Source: Halicephalobus mephisto
Lineage: Eukaryota; Nematoda; Chromadorea; Rhabditida; Panagrolaimidae
Assembly: GCA_009193035.1 (NCBI GenBank)
Contig: SWDT01000098.1
Span: 186,001-250,000, forward strand
Direction: 5' to 3'
DNA length: 64,000 nucleotides
Below the pieces are notes generated by a model. It did not search any database, had not been told where the DNA came from, and saw only the letters and a list, made by a program, of their open reading frames with translations. Both the position numbers and the translations under genes were made by a program. Positions 1-12,100 of this stretch are shown piece after piece. Every line of letters starts with the position of its first letter. The first letter of the stretch is position 1.

Positions 1-476
1 AGAGAGCAAATATGAAATGCCGATGAGAATACTCTGTCCGACAGCTAGACTGTTCAATGATGCAAAGTCGTTTGAGTCATTGCCCGCTTATAAATCGTTA
101 TCAACTCCTTCAGCTAAACGTAAGTTTTCTTTTTTCCTTTAAATTAACTATATCTTCCTTTGCAGTAGTTGGCATTATTGAAGAGCACCTTGTTGAAGAC
201 AGTTTCCCACCAATGGAAGGTTATTATTACATCACTACAGTTAATCTCCTGAAGGAGCGCTCGAAAATAAAACTCATAATTTCTCCCGAACTCGGTTTAT
301 GGCCAAAGATCCTCCTTCATCCCAATCTCATTGTGTCAATTGGTGGAGAAGAGTACAATTACTATTCCTATATGAAGGCCAGAATCATCAAGAAAGGAGA
401 TCATTTTGACATTGCTTCACCACAGGAAATAGAAACTGCTTTGATTAAACCAAGAAAGACCGAAGAATTCTGCTAA
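1..476 (+). CDS. 3' end of an unidentified protein-coding gene (5' end outside window)
   Basis: Two exons are visible: 2-119 and 166-476, joined across a 46-bp intron (GTAAGT to TTTGCAG). Frame 2 is open from the window edge; the split codon (C + TA, Leu) carries the frame into exon 2, which ends at TAA 474-476. The visible 142 residues are mostly polar, with a strand-rich stretch (MEGYYYITTVNLL, then KIKLIISPELG) and no signal peptide, membrane segment or cysteine pattern. I do not recognise the family. A 3' flanking repeat shared with the next gene begins about 150 bp downstream. The reading frame and splice sites are clear; the function is unknown. Confidence 0.7.
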
Positions 477-629
477 GAATGGTGTGATATGGACTGATGA
501 TAATTCGTCTTAGTAAAGAAACTAAAAATCCATAGTTGAGAAACGAAAAGAGTAAATTAATATAGAGTTATCTTACATTACTGAAAATACCATACGAAAG
601 AATCCAATATCACTCAGAATAGTCTATAT

Positions 630-800
630 TACTCCTATTGTAAGTGAAAACTAAGCTATAGAAGATCTCTATATCATTAAAATGATTATGGAAATTCTGT
701 ATCATTAAAATTACTCTATATATCCAAACCGTATTCCCTCACCATTCTCAATCTCTTCAACCCAATTTTACCTGAATTCCATCTCTTTATATCTACATTA
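630..800 (+). repeat. Copy 1 of a ~170-bp direct repeat, 3' flank of the first gene
   Basis: This block, beginning TACTCCTATTGTAA, is close to 90% identical by eye to 3801-3970, which starts 20 bp after the stop codon of the TauE-like gene. Both copies lie downstream of + strand genes, so this is probably a duplicated 3' UTR or terminator region. It has no terminal inverted repeats and no reading frame. Confidence 0.75.
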
Positions 801-2480
801 TAGTAATTAATATTTGCTACCACAATTTATATTTTCTCTAAGAAATCTGTACATTCAACGACTCAATCTTGTGAATTTTTAAACTTAATTTTGTTATCAC
901 TCAAAACTTGTTATAAAATGTAAAATTTCTTGAATTTATAGAAAATATGCTTATATTGTTGATCATAAATAAAAACTAAATAAATTAAAAACTTTGGTAC
1001 AAACCATTTCAGCCTCATCTGCAAGAATAAAAACAAAACTATTATTGTTTTCTTGAGATCTCAATGAATTGATTAGCCTCCTCAATATCTGATCCTGTTC
1101 AATGTTCATATATGATGCCTAGGTTTCGTATTTTTAACATCAGTGATAGTTTGAGATACACGGATCAAATTTGTCAATTATAATTTCGAGGAAAACTCGA
1201 ATTTCATAGCTGTTGTAAGATTTGGAAAATTCCTCTTTGATCTTATTGTTGTAATCTGCATGAAATAGAAAATTGGAATTAAGAAGAGGAGATTCTTTTA
1301 TGGATAACTGAAAAAATCTTATCTACCGTAAATATAGCTAACAACAAAAATCATCAAAGAGGGACAAAATTTGAGAAAGATCATCTCAATCTTTTCAAAT
1401 GTAATCGAACTGTTCCGTAAATGTAGGATTCGATAGAAACTTCTCCAAAGAGATAGTGACTGAAAGCAAAACAAGTTGTGTATTCTGTTACTATCCACAC
1501 TCTTTGTCACCTTTACCCAGGTAAGTAACAACACCAGATTTCTTCCTGAAACAGTCCATGAAGGACTAGACCAACTTGACTATTTTCAAAATCAGCAATT
1601 TCGACTACAATTTCCCTTTGAATGAAATCTCGTGGCTTTGAATTGAAGTTGACGATTTTTTTTTCTGATGCCAATTTCGAATTTTCTCTTAAAATTTTAT
1701 TAATAGAAGAAAGATAAATTTAGAAAGACAAAAAGTCATCTAAAATGTTAAAAACTCTTTGAGAAACAAAAAATTGACCTTTGAATTTTCCGATGATGTC
1801 TTGTTTTCAAAACACTTGATTAGATTAAATTGTTGATTTTTACAAACAATCGATAAAGAAAAAATTCCTTTCAAATTTTGAAAGTAATTTGTTGAAGAAA
1901 AATATTTAGAAACAAAAATCTAAAACAATGATTTCTCTGAATATTATCATCATCCTGATTAATATTTGTTGAATTTTCTCCAACTTGGGATTTTTAATAC
2001 AGGAATAAACTTCTGGCATCTCGTTGAATCTGATCCCCTAGTACTTGCAATGATTGTAGTAAAAACCTTCAACAAGTTAAACTTTACCAGAGTACAGAGT
2101 ATGGCACCTGAGGCCTCCGCTTATGCCACTTTTATGATCTTAATACAAATGCTCATTAACCTTTAATTATAATTTGTCAATGTTAAAGTTTTTCAGAAAC
2201 TTCTTCAAAAGGCAATAGTTCCTCTTTTATACTAATGTCATAAGCAGGATGTGAATGTACATCTAATTATTTTGTTCTTTTATTCTTCCATACCCTTCCA
2301 TAGTTCATTGACCAAATATCAGTCACGATTTCCTACGAATTTGGAGTGATGTCAATGTCGTTCTGCGTTCACATTCACTATTTTGCAATATCCATAATCA
2401 TCCTTTTCCAGCTCTTCTGTCTTGATATTTTGATTCAATGGACAGGAATAACAGGTTTCTCGAAGAGGATAAGCGTTTAG
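801..2480. other. Intergenic stretch with weak minus-strand exon-like frames
   Basis: No gene can be modelled with confidence. On the minus strand, about 1520-1690 reads open for some 50 codons (key segments KKIVNFNSKPRDF and FENSQVGLVLHGLFQEE), 1319-1460 is open, and about 1140-1262 follows a TTTCATGCAG acceptor (IKEEFSKSY, FLEIIIDKFD). The pieces do not join in one frame, so this may be a decayed or wrongly modelled gene. On the plus strand, 2294-2477 encodes a hydrophobic stretch (FAISIIILFQLF) that runs into the next gene in a different frame. It may belong to that gene's 5' end. Confidence 0.3.
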
Positions 2481-2526
2481 AGAAACTTATAAAACTGATG
2501 TGGATAAACCAGTGATTGATCAAATT

Positions 2527-3781
2527 ATGGAGAAGTGTAAGAGAAGAACAGTTGAAGAGTTCTTTGTTAAATATTTCCTTCATGGTAAATTTTAAAACCT
2601 GCCATTAATAATTTTCTAAAAACTCACTTTTCAGGCCAGCAGTTGACTGATGATGAGAACAAGAATTCCATCAGTTCCAATGAAGACTCTTTTGATTCCA
2701 AGCTACTCCAGAAGTACCGTAAATTCTTCGCTTTCCTGATCCCCTTCACTATTGCCCAGTTTGTCTGGTGGAGTCTCGCTCTCAGATTCGACTTTTTGCC
2801 TCTCTACAAGACCCACTGGGAAATGCCAGTGACGATGATTGGAGGGGCCATCGTTGGAGGTATGACTGCTGAAGGTGGTGGAGCTATCGCTTTCCCAGGT
2901 AGACTAAACTCAGTTTTCTGTTATCATTGATTATCTTCAGTAATGACTTTCATCCTTCATACTGCTCCCAAAACAGCCAGAGATTTTTCTTTGCTAATCC
3001 AATCAGTAGGGATGTCTATGGCTTTTTTCACCATCATCTTCATGAGAATCCAAGTAGAATGGAGAGCCATCACTTACGGTCTCTTTGGAGCCATCCCTGG
3101 TGTTATCTTCGGATTCAACACTCTGGATAAGATGGTCGGGGCTGCTGAGAAGAAGATGCTTTTCGTCTCTATTTGGTTGTCCTTCGCCATAGCCCTGTAT
3201 ATACTGAACCGAGAGAAGAAGAGACAGACAGTGTCACTGATCCAAAATTTCTCCCTCTGGAAAGCAGGTGTTCTAATCCTAACTGGGTTTATTGGAGGGA
3301 TCTTCACCTCCTTTGCTGGCTCTGGATTAGACATTTGTACTTTCTCCGTAATAACTCTATTATTCAGAGTTTCCGAAAAGACAGCCACACCGTCTACCAT
3401 AATCGCGATGGCTCTGCTCTCTCAGTTCTCTACGTTTTGGAGAGTTGTGATAGATTACGATGTCGATTCTGTTGCTGTGGACTACATGAAAATTTCTGTG
3501 CCCGTTGTGGTGTTTTTCGCCCCATTTGGGTCCTTCCTTGGATCCCACTTCCACCGACTAGTAAGTCCTCAAGTTATTGGAAAAAATGATTCCTATTTTA
3601 GACTCTGGCTGCACTCGTCTGTATTCTTGAGGTAGCAGCATATGCCGGATTTCTAGCGACGAAACCTACAGTAGTCTTACTGGGGGTATCAATAGGGATC
3701 TTGGTAATCGGATTTATTTTTTTCTTCTTTCTTAGCAAAGCGGGCAAAAAACTGGTAGAGAAAGAAAGTGACGATCATTGA
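2527..3781 (+). CDS. TauE/SafE-family membrane transporter
   Basis: Exons 2527-2584, 2635-2898, 2941-3560 and 3602-3781 have introns of 50, 42 and 41 bp, giving 373 residues from the first in-frame ATG. Ten hydrophobic segments include two half-repeats typical of the TauE/SafE fold: MIGGAIVGGMTAEGGGAIAF near the start, and ILTGFIGGIFTSFAGSGLDI in the second half. The acidic, Ser-rich N-terminus precedes the first helix at about residue 50. The family exports sulfite, organosulfonates or related anions in bacteria and occurs in some eukaryotes; the substrate here cannot be told. The start is uncertain: the frame stays open upstream to 2473, and a TTTAG acceptor at 2480 would add 15 codons from an earlier exon. 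The C-terminus is a short lysine-rich cytoplasmic tail. Confidence 0.82.
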
Positions 3782-3800
3782 CGTAACAGTGAAGTTTATG

Positions 3801-3970
3801 TACTCCTATTGTAATTCAAAACTAAGCTATAGAAGATCTCTATATCATTAAAATGATTATGGAAATTCTGTATCATTCAAATTACTCTATATATCCAAAC
3901 CGTATTCTCTTACCATTCTCAATTTCCCCAACGCAATTTTATCTGAATTTCATCTTTATATTTTTTGTCA
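3801..3970 (+). repeat. Copy 2 of the ~170-bp direct repeat, 3' flank of the TauE-like gene
   Basis: Matches 630-800 with scattered substitutions. It contains the same core (AAGCTATAGAAGATCTCTAT and GATTATGGAAATTCTGTATC). It begins 20 bp after the TGA stop, so it would lie in the 3' UTR. Confidence 0.75.
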
Positions 3971-5255
3971 GTAATCTGTTTTTTAACGCTGTATATCTTT
4001 ATGTTTATCGTACTCTCATTATAGTAATAAATATCTACCATTTTAGTTTTTTCTTAATACATGGAAGTTTGATTATACATATCAAAAACACCAGTATTAC
4101 TCGATTCTGTATTCGTGAAACATTGGATTTTAAAACGGAAGCAATCAGGTAAACAGTGTCACAATGGGAGGACAAAAACACAAGAAACAAGTTGGAGTCT
4201 ATTGTAGAGTGTACTCCAGTTCTGTTATTTAGCATGTTAGAGCCTCTTCAACGAATATTGGACCGGATAAATTCAAGTAGTGTACTCGCGTTGCTTGTAC
4301 TTACGAGTTTGGCGCCCACCAATTTTTTTAAGTTTTATTTTTAACCAAATTATGTTATTGAAAGTTGGATAAATCAAAAATGAATTATTTCTTTTCGTCA
4401 TATTTAGGGCCGCTTTTTTATAGGTTTGTAAATAGTTTGAAGTCAGTTAGTCTTTTTTTGCAAATATTAATAGTGAGGTTTATCTTGAGTAATCTCTCTT
4501 CTCTTTGTCAATCAGGCTTTTCTAAATTTTTCATGTTTGACTTTCTAAGAATCTTCGTCAATGTCGATTGAGATTTTCACTTTATTACAGAATTGGAACG
4601 GAAGCTGTGATTTCTTTTGAAGACTAATTTTATCTCGTTTATCCGCGATATAATTACAAAACGAATAAAAACGACAAAAAGTAGAAGATAAAGTACTCAT
4701 GAAACAAATGTTGTAGCGTTACATTCTACGCCGTGATGTAACATTCTCTATAGTCATTTCTTCAGACGTTTTGATCGGTAATTGTGATTCATTATTATCG
4801 AATTATTTTTAAAATGTTGAATTAAAATCCGTAATTAGACAGACACCGAAAGAGAAAGGAAGAAATGCATTTTAAAATCCATTCCTCCTCTTCTAAATCT
4901 CGAAAAGTCGAGTTCCTTGAAGTTACATCTTACAACAATTAACTATCCAACACTGAATACGTTTTCACGGTGAGAAATTTAGACCAAAAATCCATTAATC
5001 CTCCATTTCTCAGACCATGACTTCTGAACACCATTCGAGCACTCAAACAAAACATACAAAACAAAATAAACTATCTTACAAAATAACCGATCTGTAAAAT
5101 AACAAGATCAAGGTTCAGTGATAATGACTGAAAATCAGCTAGGTTCTTGTAACGGTTCCTCTTTACTGGTATCCTATCTAAACTGAATCACAGCAAAAAT
5201 GAAGAATACAGATTTGCTACCATCAAATTCGGCTTTAAACCTCTTCTTTCTTCCA
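3971..5255. other. Intergenic, nothing recognised
   Basis: AT-rich sequence with short stop-bounded frames only (62-68 codons), no splice-supported exon, no RNA-gene signature and no recognisable repeat. It separates the 3' end of the TauE-like gene from the 3' ends of the minus-strand genes that follow. Confidence 0.5.
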
Positions 5256-5259
5256 GAGA

Positions 5260-5494
5260 TCAAGTCCAGTCGCCTTCTGCCTCCATCACCGCTGTAGGAA
5301 CTCCAAATGAGCCTAGCTCGAGTAATGTTAAAAGAGAAAAAAGGTTAGAGTAACTCGACCACTGTATTCGCAAACAATTGCCTGTTTAAGATGATATTTA
5401 TTTCAAAGTATTCACGACATATATAATACAACAGAAGCATAATCATAAGAAAGGAAGCTAAAGCGTTTCCGGTCACAATGATGTAGCAGTACAT
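5260..5494 (-). CDS. Possible small single-pass membrane protein downstream of the Ctf4-like gene
   Basis: From ATG 5494 the minus strand reads a hydrophobic helix (ALASFLMIMLLLYYICREYF) and stays open to TAA at 5345. A second open segment (GSFGVPTAVMEAEGDWT, stop at 5260) lies just downstream. It joins in frame if a 46-bp intron is removed (5317-5362, GTGGTC to CTCGAG), but both splice sites are weak. The ATG is 61 bp after the stop of the Ctf4-like gene on the same strand, and TTCCTAG at about 5540 could be a trans-splice acceptor, so a nematode operon is possible. The family is not recognised and the exon structure is tentative. Confidence 0.35.
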
Positions 5495-5555
5495 CGCCGT
5501 GGAATGTAGTAACGCCGGTGATGGAGTTACAACCGAGTACACTAGGAATTTGCCA

Positions 5556-8500
5556 CTAACGATGACAAGTAGCTTTCAATTGACTCTGAGTCATCTTCTT
5601 GCTCTTCTGTTGCTGCTGTTTTCCACTAGAAATTCCAACCGACATTGAAGCAAAGAAGTCATCAGTAGGGGTAGATGTGCTCGATTGACTTGCATCACCA
5701 ACTTTCTTGAATGGATTTTTTCCAGTAACAAGAGATGAATTGAGACTCATGTCCAATTCCATAGATTCATTAATTGTCGGCCGGATAGTCATGGATTCCT
5801 CTTGTTCAGTCTGGAACAGATCCTGGCTTTCCTCATAGACTACCTTCTTTGTCGGAGGGAGTCCGTAATTTTCTTTGTCATAGATCTTCTTTGTCGTCAA
5901 TTGACTTATGCTCTTCCTCTTCAGCGTAACCGTCTTCATCGGAGCAAGAACAGGTTCTTCAGAATAAAGACTGACACTTGCATTCTCTTTCAGTTCACTT
6001 TTGGATAAGCCAAATTCTTCAATTTTGTTCTTCAACGTTCCTCTTCCTTTCTTGGCAGCGAGATTACACATCATTTGAATTCCTTGATCTGTGTGAGCAA
6101 TACTGGCGAGCTCATGAGCTCGATTCTCCTTTCCTCCATTTATAGCCAGACTGAATAACTTCAATAACGTTGCCAAATGTTCCTTTGCTAGTTTCGCAAT
6201 ATCTGTAGAATTACTTTGTCCAAGAGATTTAGCCAACTTGGAAGCAGAATATACTAGTTCATTCCTCATCAAGTCGCCTTCAAGAGCAGTTCTTCCACTT
6301 TCCTTGTCACATAAGGGCAAATCCCACTTGTCTGTCAATGGCACCAGTTTCTTTGAAGGTATGGGGAATGAGCAACTCTTGCACAACAGATATCTCATCT
6401 TGGGTTCCAGCAAATGAGAATCCGCGTCCAAAACTGCAATTGGCCAAAAGGCATGTTCTTCAGATTTCAGCACATTTGATCCTTCGAAAATCGGCATCCA
6501 GAAATTAGACGGAGCAAGTCTTCTGACCACAAAATCAGAATCCATCGTGCAAATTTGTCCACCAGTAGAGAAACTAAGCCAAGAGAGAGTTGCTTCTGGA
6601 GAAAGAGCAATTGGAGTAGACTTGAGTCTCTGAACCACATCTGGAGATCCAAGAAGAGCATTGATACGGTAAATGTCTGCTCTCAATTCGTGTTCAATAC
6701 AGTCCTCTGAATGCACAATCAATCCACCTGTAGCCGTAGCCAACACAAGGAAGCTGTCAGAAGCTGACATGGTTATCACAGGAGCTAAAATTGATTCAAA
6801 TAAGTTAAAAACCACAAAAGGTACAAAAAAACAAACCGTCAGAGCTGAACACTGCTCTTTGTGTTCCACAAATAGTAAAGATCCTCACATATCTTTCATT
6901 CGTATAAACAGCGACAAAGCTAGATCCAACAGCAACATTCTTGATCTCCTCATTGTCCGGCATTCTGATACTCCATCTCTTTGAGTCGACATCAAAAGTA
7001 CTAACAATCAAGACACAGAGACTTTCTCCAGAAGCTAGAGCAATTGCACTTTTGTTCAAATCACCCATGGTGAATCCAGATTCACTGTTGTCCATCATGA
7101 CTTCTGGATGAATGGATGCATCATGGAATTCGATCAACAAGTTTGATACACCATCAGAATCAAAGCTTTTGATCATTCCAAAGGCATTCCATTTCAAGTA
7201 ACGTTCACCATTCTTTTCTGGAGCTGAGCCAGACACAAATGGCTTTGGCAACCGAGTTCTAGTGGTAGTCAGAAGGGGTTGTTTCAGTTTCCCGAGGGAT
7301 TCCAAGACATCTGGAGGAAGTTTAGGAGCAGCAGTTTCCTTCTTCTGAGAGAATCCATAGTTCTCTTTGATTTTCGCAATGTCATCATCTAAAAACCGCA
7401 ATGATGAAAGTAATCTCTATCAATATTTACCTTCATCAGAAATAGCTCCAAAGAAGTCATCCAAATCTTGATCCTCATCCCCCAGTTTCTCATTCGTTGT
7501 CGGTTTGGTAGCGTTTCTGACGATCGAGAGCTTGCCAAATTGATCAGCAAGAAGCAGATCATAATCATCTTCGTCTCCCTCTATTAGAGGATCAAACATC
7601 ATGGACATGACTTTGATACTCGGTGTTTCCAAATTGATCGTCGAAATAAGGTCATATGTGCTAGTTCTGTGGACGTATATATTGCCGTTCAAAGTGTACG
7701 AAGCCAGAAACCTTCCTTCGAGGGATATTGCACAGATCGAAAACTCCTCCATTGATAAACTCTCAGGAACTAAAGTCTTCTCCTTGGTCCAATCTCTACA
7801 GGCAATAACAAAGATTCCGTCGTCAGAAGGGATGTAGAGATTCATTCCGGTCGGATGCCAGGCGCACTGCATCCTAGAGGTGTCGTTCTCGATCTGATTG
7901 AATCCTCGGTTCGTCTTGAAACTGGCTTTTTCGCTAATAACATCACTGACTTCGTAGACCGTTACATCGCCGTCGCTAGTAGAGATAGCAACGAACTTGG
8001 AGGATGGAGAACACGAGATACTGACTGGGAGTCCGTTGACGTCCTTTCTGTCCCGGATTTGCTCATTGTTCACTTCTCGGCGGAACTTCAGCACATAATC
8101 CTCACCTCCAGCAACAATCAAACTCCCATCAGGAGAAACATCCAAAGCAGACACCGGCATGGAGAAATCCAAGTAGGCGTCAGAAGCCAGTTTCGTATTC
8201 TTGTCATAGCACACAACAACGTGTTTAGTAGCTCCAGAAAGCAAGTCCGTCGATTGTTCCCCGATGTAAATATTTTTCTAAACAAGTTCCGAGATGATGA
8301 AACCAAAATCGGTGTAAAAACAACTCACATTGACGGCAATCAATCCCAGGTTTTTTCCCGTTGTTGGAAACTCGCTAGAACTAAGTCCAGAGGCAGTCTT
8401 CTCCCAGACCTTGACGGAATCCTCACTACCACATGAATAGAACTGGAAAGACAATGGATAAGTCAAATTTTATATAAAAATTAACTAAACCGACCTGAGA

Positions 8501-8584
8501 ATACGGCGGAGTCAGATTTGAGTCAATCACCATTTTGATAAATCCAGCTTTGTGCATCTGGCCTCCATTGTCGATATCCGGCAT
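5556..8584 (-). CDS. ctf-4: WDHD1/AND-1/Ctf4-like replisome protein
   Basis: Five exons (8495-8584, 8329-8442, 7431-8277, 6837-7388, 5556-6784) encode 943 residues. The N-terminal third carries degenerate WD repeats (FYSCGSEDSVKVWE, DGSLIVAGGEDYVLK, CAWHPTGMNLYIPSDDGIF), ending in an acidic linker with DDFFGAISDEG. This is followed by the SepB-type second beta-propeller (YLKWNAFGMIKSFD, SIRMPDNEEIKNVAVG) and a helical region. Ctf4/AND-1 trimers tether the CMG helicase to DNA polymerase alpha on chromatin. The C-terminal ~130 residues are low-complexity with basic patches (TLKRKS, NPFKK), and no HMG box is seen, unlike vertebrate WDHD1. Start choice: ATG 8584 is the first in frame, and exon 1 splices at CAG/GTCGG. 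The last coding bases lie 61 bp from a possible downstream cistron. Confidence 0.92.
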
Positions 8585-8941
8585 GGTGAATGGATTTGAC
8601 GAAGGTAGATAATGTGAAGCAAGGAGGCTTGGTAAGGAACGGAGAAGTAATGAGGAACTGAAAAGCGCGCGAAAACGAGACGAACGTGAGTAAATTCAAA
8701 AAGACGAAATGGCGCTCTTTCGTTCGTTTTGGAAAGGATTTGGGATTACAGAGGCTTCGTTTTTATATAGCTTTGTTGCTTGATTATTCCTCACCAAATA
8801 GATGAATTTGTGATTTACATAGCTGTTGATTAGTTTTTGATATATGAACTTTACGTTTCGAAACAGATTGATAGTTTTAGATTTCATTTATCCATGCTGA
8901 ATTTCCTTGATAAATGCATGTCATCGGTATAAATAAAATGT
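8585..8941. promoter_or_regulatory. 5' flank of the Ctf4-like gene
   Basis: No coding signal. The first 100 bp upstream of the ATG have a purine-rich, GC-moderate stretch (GAGACGAACGTGAG on the + strand at about 8675) that could hold the core promoter. No TATA box is visible. The remainder is AT-rich. Confidence 0.35.
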
Positions 8942-9149
8942 TTAAAAGGTTGTATTATTATTAATTAGATACCGATTTATGGCGTCGTTACTTTGAAGTT
9001 TCGGATTTCTTGTCCATGTGCCGGCATTCCTGATTTCTAAATATTTTGCAAATTGACCTTTTCCCGTTCCTTGAACTTTCTGAACATACCATCTGATCAG
9101 CTGAGAATTCAATTTACGAAATTCCACTCTTGCATCTTCCAGTTCTCCC
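8942..9149 (-). CDS. Exon-like minus-strand frame, possible last exon of an unmodelled gene
   Basis: After a good acceptor (GATTTGCAG, 9150-9158) the frame is open for 69 codons to TAA at 8942. It begins with a charged helical stretch (GELEDARVEFRKLNSQLIRW). An optional in-frame 60-bp intron (GTATGT to ATCAG) lies inside it. No convincing upstream exon was found, so it is either the 3' exon of a gene with very long introns or chance. The family is not recognised. Confidence 0.3.
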
Positions 9150-12100
9150 CTGCAAATCCTTTCTCATGACCAGAATTAACTCTAAGTCAAGTGATTTACA
9201 ATTTAGCAAGTTTTAATTCTGTTTTTATCGTCCGATTAAGATTCGAATTAAACGAAATTAGATCTGGCTCGACAACCCAGTTACTGATCATTGCTCTTGC
9301 TAGCCTTCGAGTTTATTCGATTGTTGTCCCCTAATTGGAGATCTGGGGTTTTTGTGGTTGAAATTTGGTCAACCACACCCAAATCAGTCTGAGGCACGAA
9401 TCGGCACGTTTGTGTTTGGATGAACAAGTAAATTCGAATTGTGACGTCACTTATTGCCGTGGAATTTTCGTTTTATGCTTTTGAATTCTCCGGCCAAAGA
9501 ACAAAGATGAAGCAGATGAAGTTACGTTTCAGTGTTCACAAGGAAATTTTGTTTTTAAATTAATTTCGAGTAATAACTAAATGTCTTGAGTTACGGTATA
9601 TTTCGACAGTCAATTATCAACTCAAAGTACGGTCACCACTCCTTAATTTAATTCGCGAATTACACTCGATTCGTTGGACTCGAACAAAGGCCGAAAGGGA
9701 ACCAGGAAGCCCGTCGAAAGCTCGTCCTTAATTTCCATCCACTTAATCCATCTTCAAAGTTTATTTTTGATCGAAAAAACGCAGAGGAATTTTGCCGGTG
9801 GGGGTGAAATCACTATTTCAAGAAACAAACATTCAGTAAACAGTTATAGTTAAATTAGGGACTGACGGGAACTCTTCGCCAAACGTCCAATCATGATCAA
9901 ATTTTGGATTTTCAAAGTCCATATGTAGAACAAAAATCTGCAATTTTCACACTTTTATGGGATTATATGAATCCAAAGATGAATTCGAAAAATGACCTTA
10001 TTTTGACGATTTTACAATAAAATACCACCGAAACCCGTTTTGAAAACTTCGATGAAGACTTTCTTTATCCGTCGATTTTGATTGGAATCCAATTCTTTTA
10101 TTTTATCATTAATAATGATGCTAGAAAAAATATTGAAGATAATTGGATTATTGAATGTTGATGAATTCCTGAAAAATAAAAAAAATCACAAATTTGAAAA
10201 AGTCGCAACTTTTTAAATTATACAAATTAATAATTTCAAAGATGTTTTTATATGAAAAATAAATTTCTATATCCAAGAGATATAGAGAATCCTAAAATCT
10301 GAAATTAATCTTTTTTCAAAATCCGTCGAAGAAGAAAATTAAAAAATCGAATTTTGGCGAAATTTGACTGATGCCAAAAAAGAAAAATAAGCCTATCCCT
10401 AACTGGTAAACTGCTTTTGATTTTCGTGATTTTGATTATTTCGAAATAATTCTTCCGATGATGACACCAAATTAAAGATGGTTGAAATCATGAGATCCGA
10501 CACCAAACACCGCGGAACTCAAAAATTTGTAAAATTTACTTTTATTTTGAGTTGAATTCCCTCGAAAAAAGTTTTTCATGCTAAATTTGTTTTCGATGAG
10601 TGGGGGTCAAAGGATAACTTGGGTGCTTCGATACCATCGCCCGGGAAGAATCATTGGAATTCTAATTTCTGGTGGCAGTTAGTCTACAAGGTGGTTTTAG
10701 CAATAAACAAGACTTGTTAGAGGGTTTTTGGTCTTCGATTAGATGGTGGAAGCCTGGGAAATTGCCAAATTAAAGGTAGTTGGAGAATACAGGAGGACTA
10801 CAACGAAGATGATTGACTTCTTTGAGGACAAACGACGGAGGTGATTGGTGGGTAATTTCTGAGGTTTCTATAATCAAATCAAAAATCCCCTAATGAGTAC
10901 CATTTACTGTTTTAATCGAAAACACTTGTCATCAGACGTTAGGATCCCAATGATTCTCCCAAACAATGGTATCAGAGCACTCAAACGTCGTTCTTTGACC
11001 TGACAACGAAAAAAACAAATTTTTCTCTTTTTAGGCCAAACGTTCGTCCACGATACATCTCTTTTTGCAAGGTTTATCCCTTCTCAATCCCGTCATCAAA
11101 GAGCAGGTTCAATTGCAAACCGACCAATCCTCTAGTTCTCCATTAATGAAATCCGATCTTCTCTAGTAATCAGTTTGTTCAACTTTGTTCCTAGCTTTGA
11201 CGTAATATATAACTGTGGGAGTTTCGAGGTTTCGAAGAATTTCTAAATTACGTAATAAACAATAAAAATAGAAAATGCCAGACAGGTGTTCTTTTCAATG
11301 TTCCTGCTGGTCCCCGAAGTCGACTTGTTTCTGCACAAAAGTCAACTTGTTCGAACCAATCTTTGGTGCGAGGAATGCACGGCTATCAGTGTTTGCTTCT
11401 TTGTGATGACTGATTTCGACATTCCAAGCCGTGGTTTTGCGAAAAAAGTATCGTCCGATCGTTGCTTCAGGGCAAATTCTCCTAGAGCGAGTAAATCAAA
11501 AATCGAGTTGGTTTCGACGTGGTGTTTTTTAGTCGAAAACTAATTTGGGCAATCTGGGTAAATGTGTGAAGACGTCTAATCGGGAATCTACATCGGCTAG
11601 TGATCACAACAAGGAGAAAGGGCCCGAGGGCAAGTCAAAGTTTAGGAGAGGAAAGGTCGAGAAACCTAAGGAATCGAGGAGGGTCTTCAGAAGGCCTGCA
11701 GACCGTGACGAAAAAGACAATTTTGTTGTTCATTTCACTATGGGATCAGCTACAGTCTCATCGAAGCAAAAAGACAATCATTGTCGAAAAACATCCAATC
11801 CAATGTATTTTGTAAAACTCAATTTTTGTCTTCGATATTTTCCGCATCGTTGTGAAACCAATCAGTTTCCTTTAAAATCAAAAACATACAGATGATCTCT
11901 GTTTGAACTCCACTGTAAAGAACTGAAAATTAAGGCATAGACCCAATTTTCCAACTTGGTCCCGACACGAATGACAACATTTTGTTTCAAAATTACTATT
12001 TTCTGGGAAATTTCAACATGGATATAGAATTTTTTTTCTGGTTAATAAACCTAAAAACAATAGAAAAAATATTCAGAAGTCATAAAAACCACGTCACAAA

